Below the pieces are notes generated by a model. The model ran no database searches. It was not told where the DNA came from and saw nothing but the letters and a program-made list of their open reading frames with translations. Positions 63,540-64,000 of a DNA stretch of 64,000 nt are shown one piece after another; positions within the stretch are counted from its first letter, which is position 1, and every line of letters begins with the position of its first letter. Made by a program: the position numbers and the translations under genes. The DNA lies in contig NZ_KB890761.1 in assembly GCF_000373265.1 (NCBI RefSeq), positions 421,389-485,388 of the forward strand. Direction: 5' to 3'. Source of the DNA: Pontibacter roseus DSM 17521 (GTDB taxonomy: Bacteria; Bacteroidota; Bacteroidia; Cytophagales; Hymenobacteraceae).

Positions 63540-64000
63540 GTGAACCGCTCACTTGCCAGGCTCTTATCAGTCGTGTTTCACCCGCTGCTGATGCCGACAT
63601 ACCTCTTTTCCATCATCCTATACCTGCTGCCGGCAGCCGCCATTTCGCTGCCGCTCCAGAGCCGCTGGATTGTGCTGAGCATGATTTTCTTCACTACGTT
63701 CATCATACCTGGTCTGGGCGCCTTCGTCATGTTCCGCACGGGGTTCATTGACTCCTATGAGATCAGCCGACGCGAACAGCGGGGCACGCCGCTACTCTTC
63801 ACAGGCGTGTGCTATGCCGTAACAGCATACCTGCTGCACCAGGAGCCTGTCTTTGATATGATGTTCTACTTCGTGATGGGGGCTATTGCGGCTTCCGTCT
63901 TCCTGGCTTGGCTCATCTCCTTCTTCTGGAAAATAAGCGCGCACGGCATCGGGCTGGGCGGAGCCTTTGGTATATTGCTCCTGCTGAACAGGCTGCAGCC
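63540..64000 (+). CDS. PAP2-like integral membrane protein (3' end cut by window edge)
   Basis: 153 residues visible from a GTG at 63540. I translated this by hand. Hydrophobic helices: LFSIILYLLPAAA, WIVLSMIFFTTFIIPGLGAF, PLLFTGVCYAVTAYLL, MMFYFVMGAIAASVFLAWLIS, ending in FFWKISAHGIGLGGAFG. The KISAHGIG stretch resembles PAP2-type phosphatase proteins often found near rpoN in Bacteroidota. It continues past the right edge, so the C-terminal catalytic part is not seen. Confidence 0.72.
   Translation, partial: MNRSLARLLSVVFHPLLMPTYLFSIILYLLPAAAISLPLQSRWIVLSMIFFTTFIIPGLGAFVMFRTGFIDSYEISRREQRGTPLLFTGVCYAVTAYLLHQEPVFDMMFYFVMGAIAASVFLAWLISFFWKISAHGIGLGGAFGILLLLNRLQ

Noticed and set aside
1..64000. 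tRNA, rRNA, phage genes, insertion sequences and restriction-modification genes
   Set aside because: I looked for cloverleaf-like stretches, transposase or integrase motifs and methyltransferase signatures (other than prmC NPPY) and saw none; a covariance-model search would be needed to exclude small RNAs.

Overview
This 64 kb window looks like chromosomal DNA of a moderately GC-rich Bacteroidota bacterium, most likely a Cytophagales/Hymenobacteraceae (Pontibacter-like) species. The grounds are a secreted protease with a type IX secretion (T9SS) C-terminal sorting domain, several Bacteroidota-type -7 boxes (TAnnTTTG), the bacteroidete-style gene pairs nfeD-floA and CPBP protease-cdsA, and many FadL/PorT-like outer-membrane proteins and lipoproteins. 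No rRNA, tRNA, CRISPR array, prophage or insertion sequence was seen. The organism is inferred, not proven.

Layout. 1-8 kb: truncated NhaC antiporter, very large T9SS subtilase, EamA permease. 8-13 kb: dusB, then CPBP protease, cdsA, glutamate dehydrogenase and psd (phospholipid synthesis plus nitrogen metabolism). 13-23 kb: lipoprotein phosphoesterase, small barrel protein, msrC, ribD, prmC, galE, chromate transporter, IPNS-like oxygenase and two lipoproteins. 23-26 kb: nfeD-floA membrane microdomain pair and proS. 26-32.5 kb: envelope proteins (repeat-rich lipoprotein, FadL-type porin, DPP-IV peptidase, NTF2-like protein). 32.5-35 kb: single-domain RelA/SpoT protein and ClC channel. 34.9-41.5 kb: kynurenine-pathway genes (aldehyde dehydrogenase, odd SDR, 3-hydroxyanthranilate dioxygenase, ACMS decarboxylase, kynureninase). 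41.7-52.6 kb: a run of ion-transport genes (three cation/proton antiporters, two MscS channels, a CNNM/CBS protein, an AGCS symporter). 52.7-58.5 kb: alkB-like gene, kynurenine 3-monooxygenase (kmo), two paralogous barrel proteins, DUF4168 protein. 58.5-64 kb: unknown secreted protein, asnS, rpoN, and a truncated PAP2-like membrane protein.

How the genes work together. kmo, kynU, the dioxygenase, the decarboxylase and the aldehyde dehydrogenase give consecutive steps from kynurenine to 2-aminomuconate, i.e. the catabolic branch that bypasses quinolinate. Tryptophan dioxygenase, formamidase and aminomuconate deaminase are not in the window. The ion-transport block lies between kynU and kmo and suggests linked control of K+/H+ exchange and osmotic pressure.

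The most unusual signal is not a gene. The hexamer GGTATA/TATACC, often as AGGTATAGC/GCTATACCT, is scattered through coding and non-coding DNA on both strands at about nine times chance in a stretch counted by hand, and it coincides with a preferred spelling (CTA TAC CTG) of Leu-Tyr-Leu. Other points are a short-chain dehydrogenase lacking its catalytic Tyr and Lys inside the kynurenine cluster, two REP/MITE-like inverted-repeat elements, and AAATTT-cored palindromes in two divergent promoter regions.
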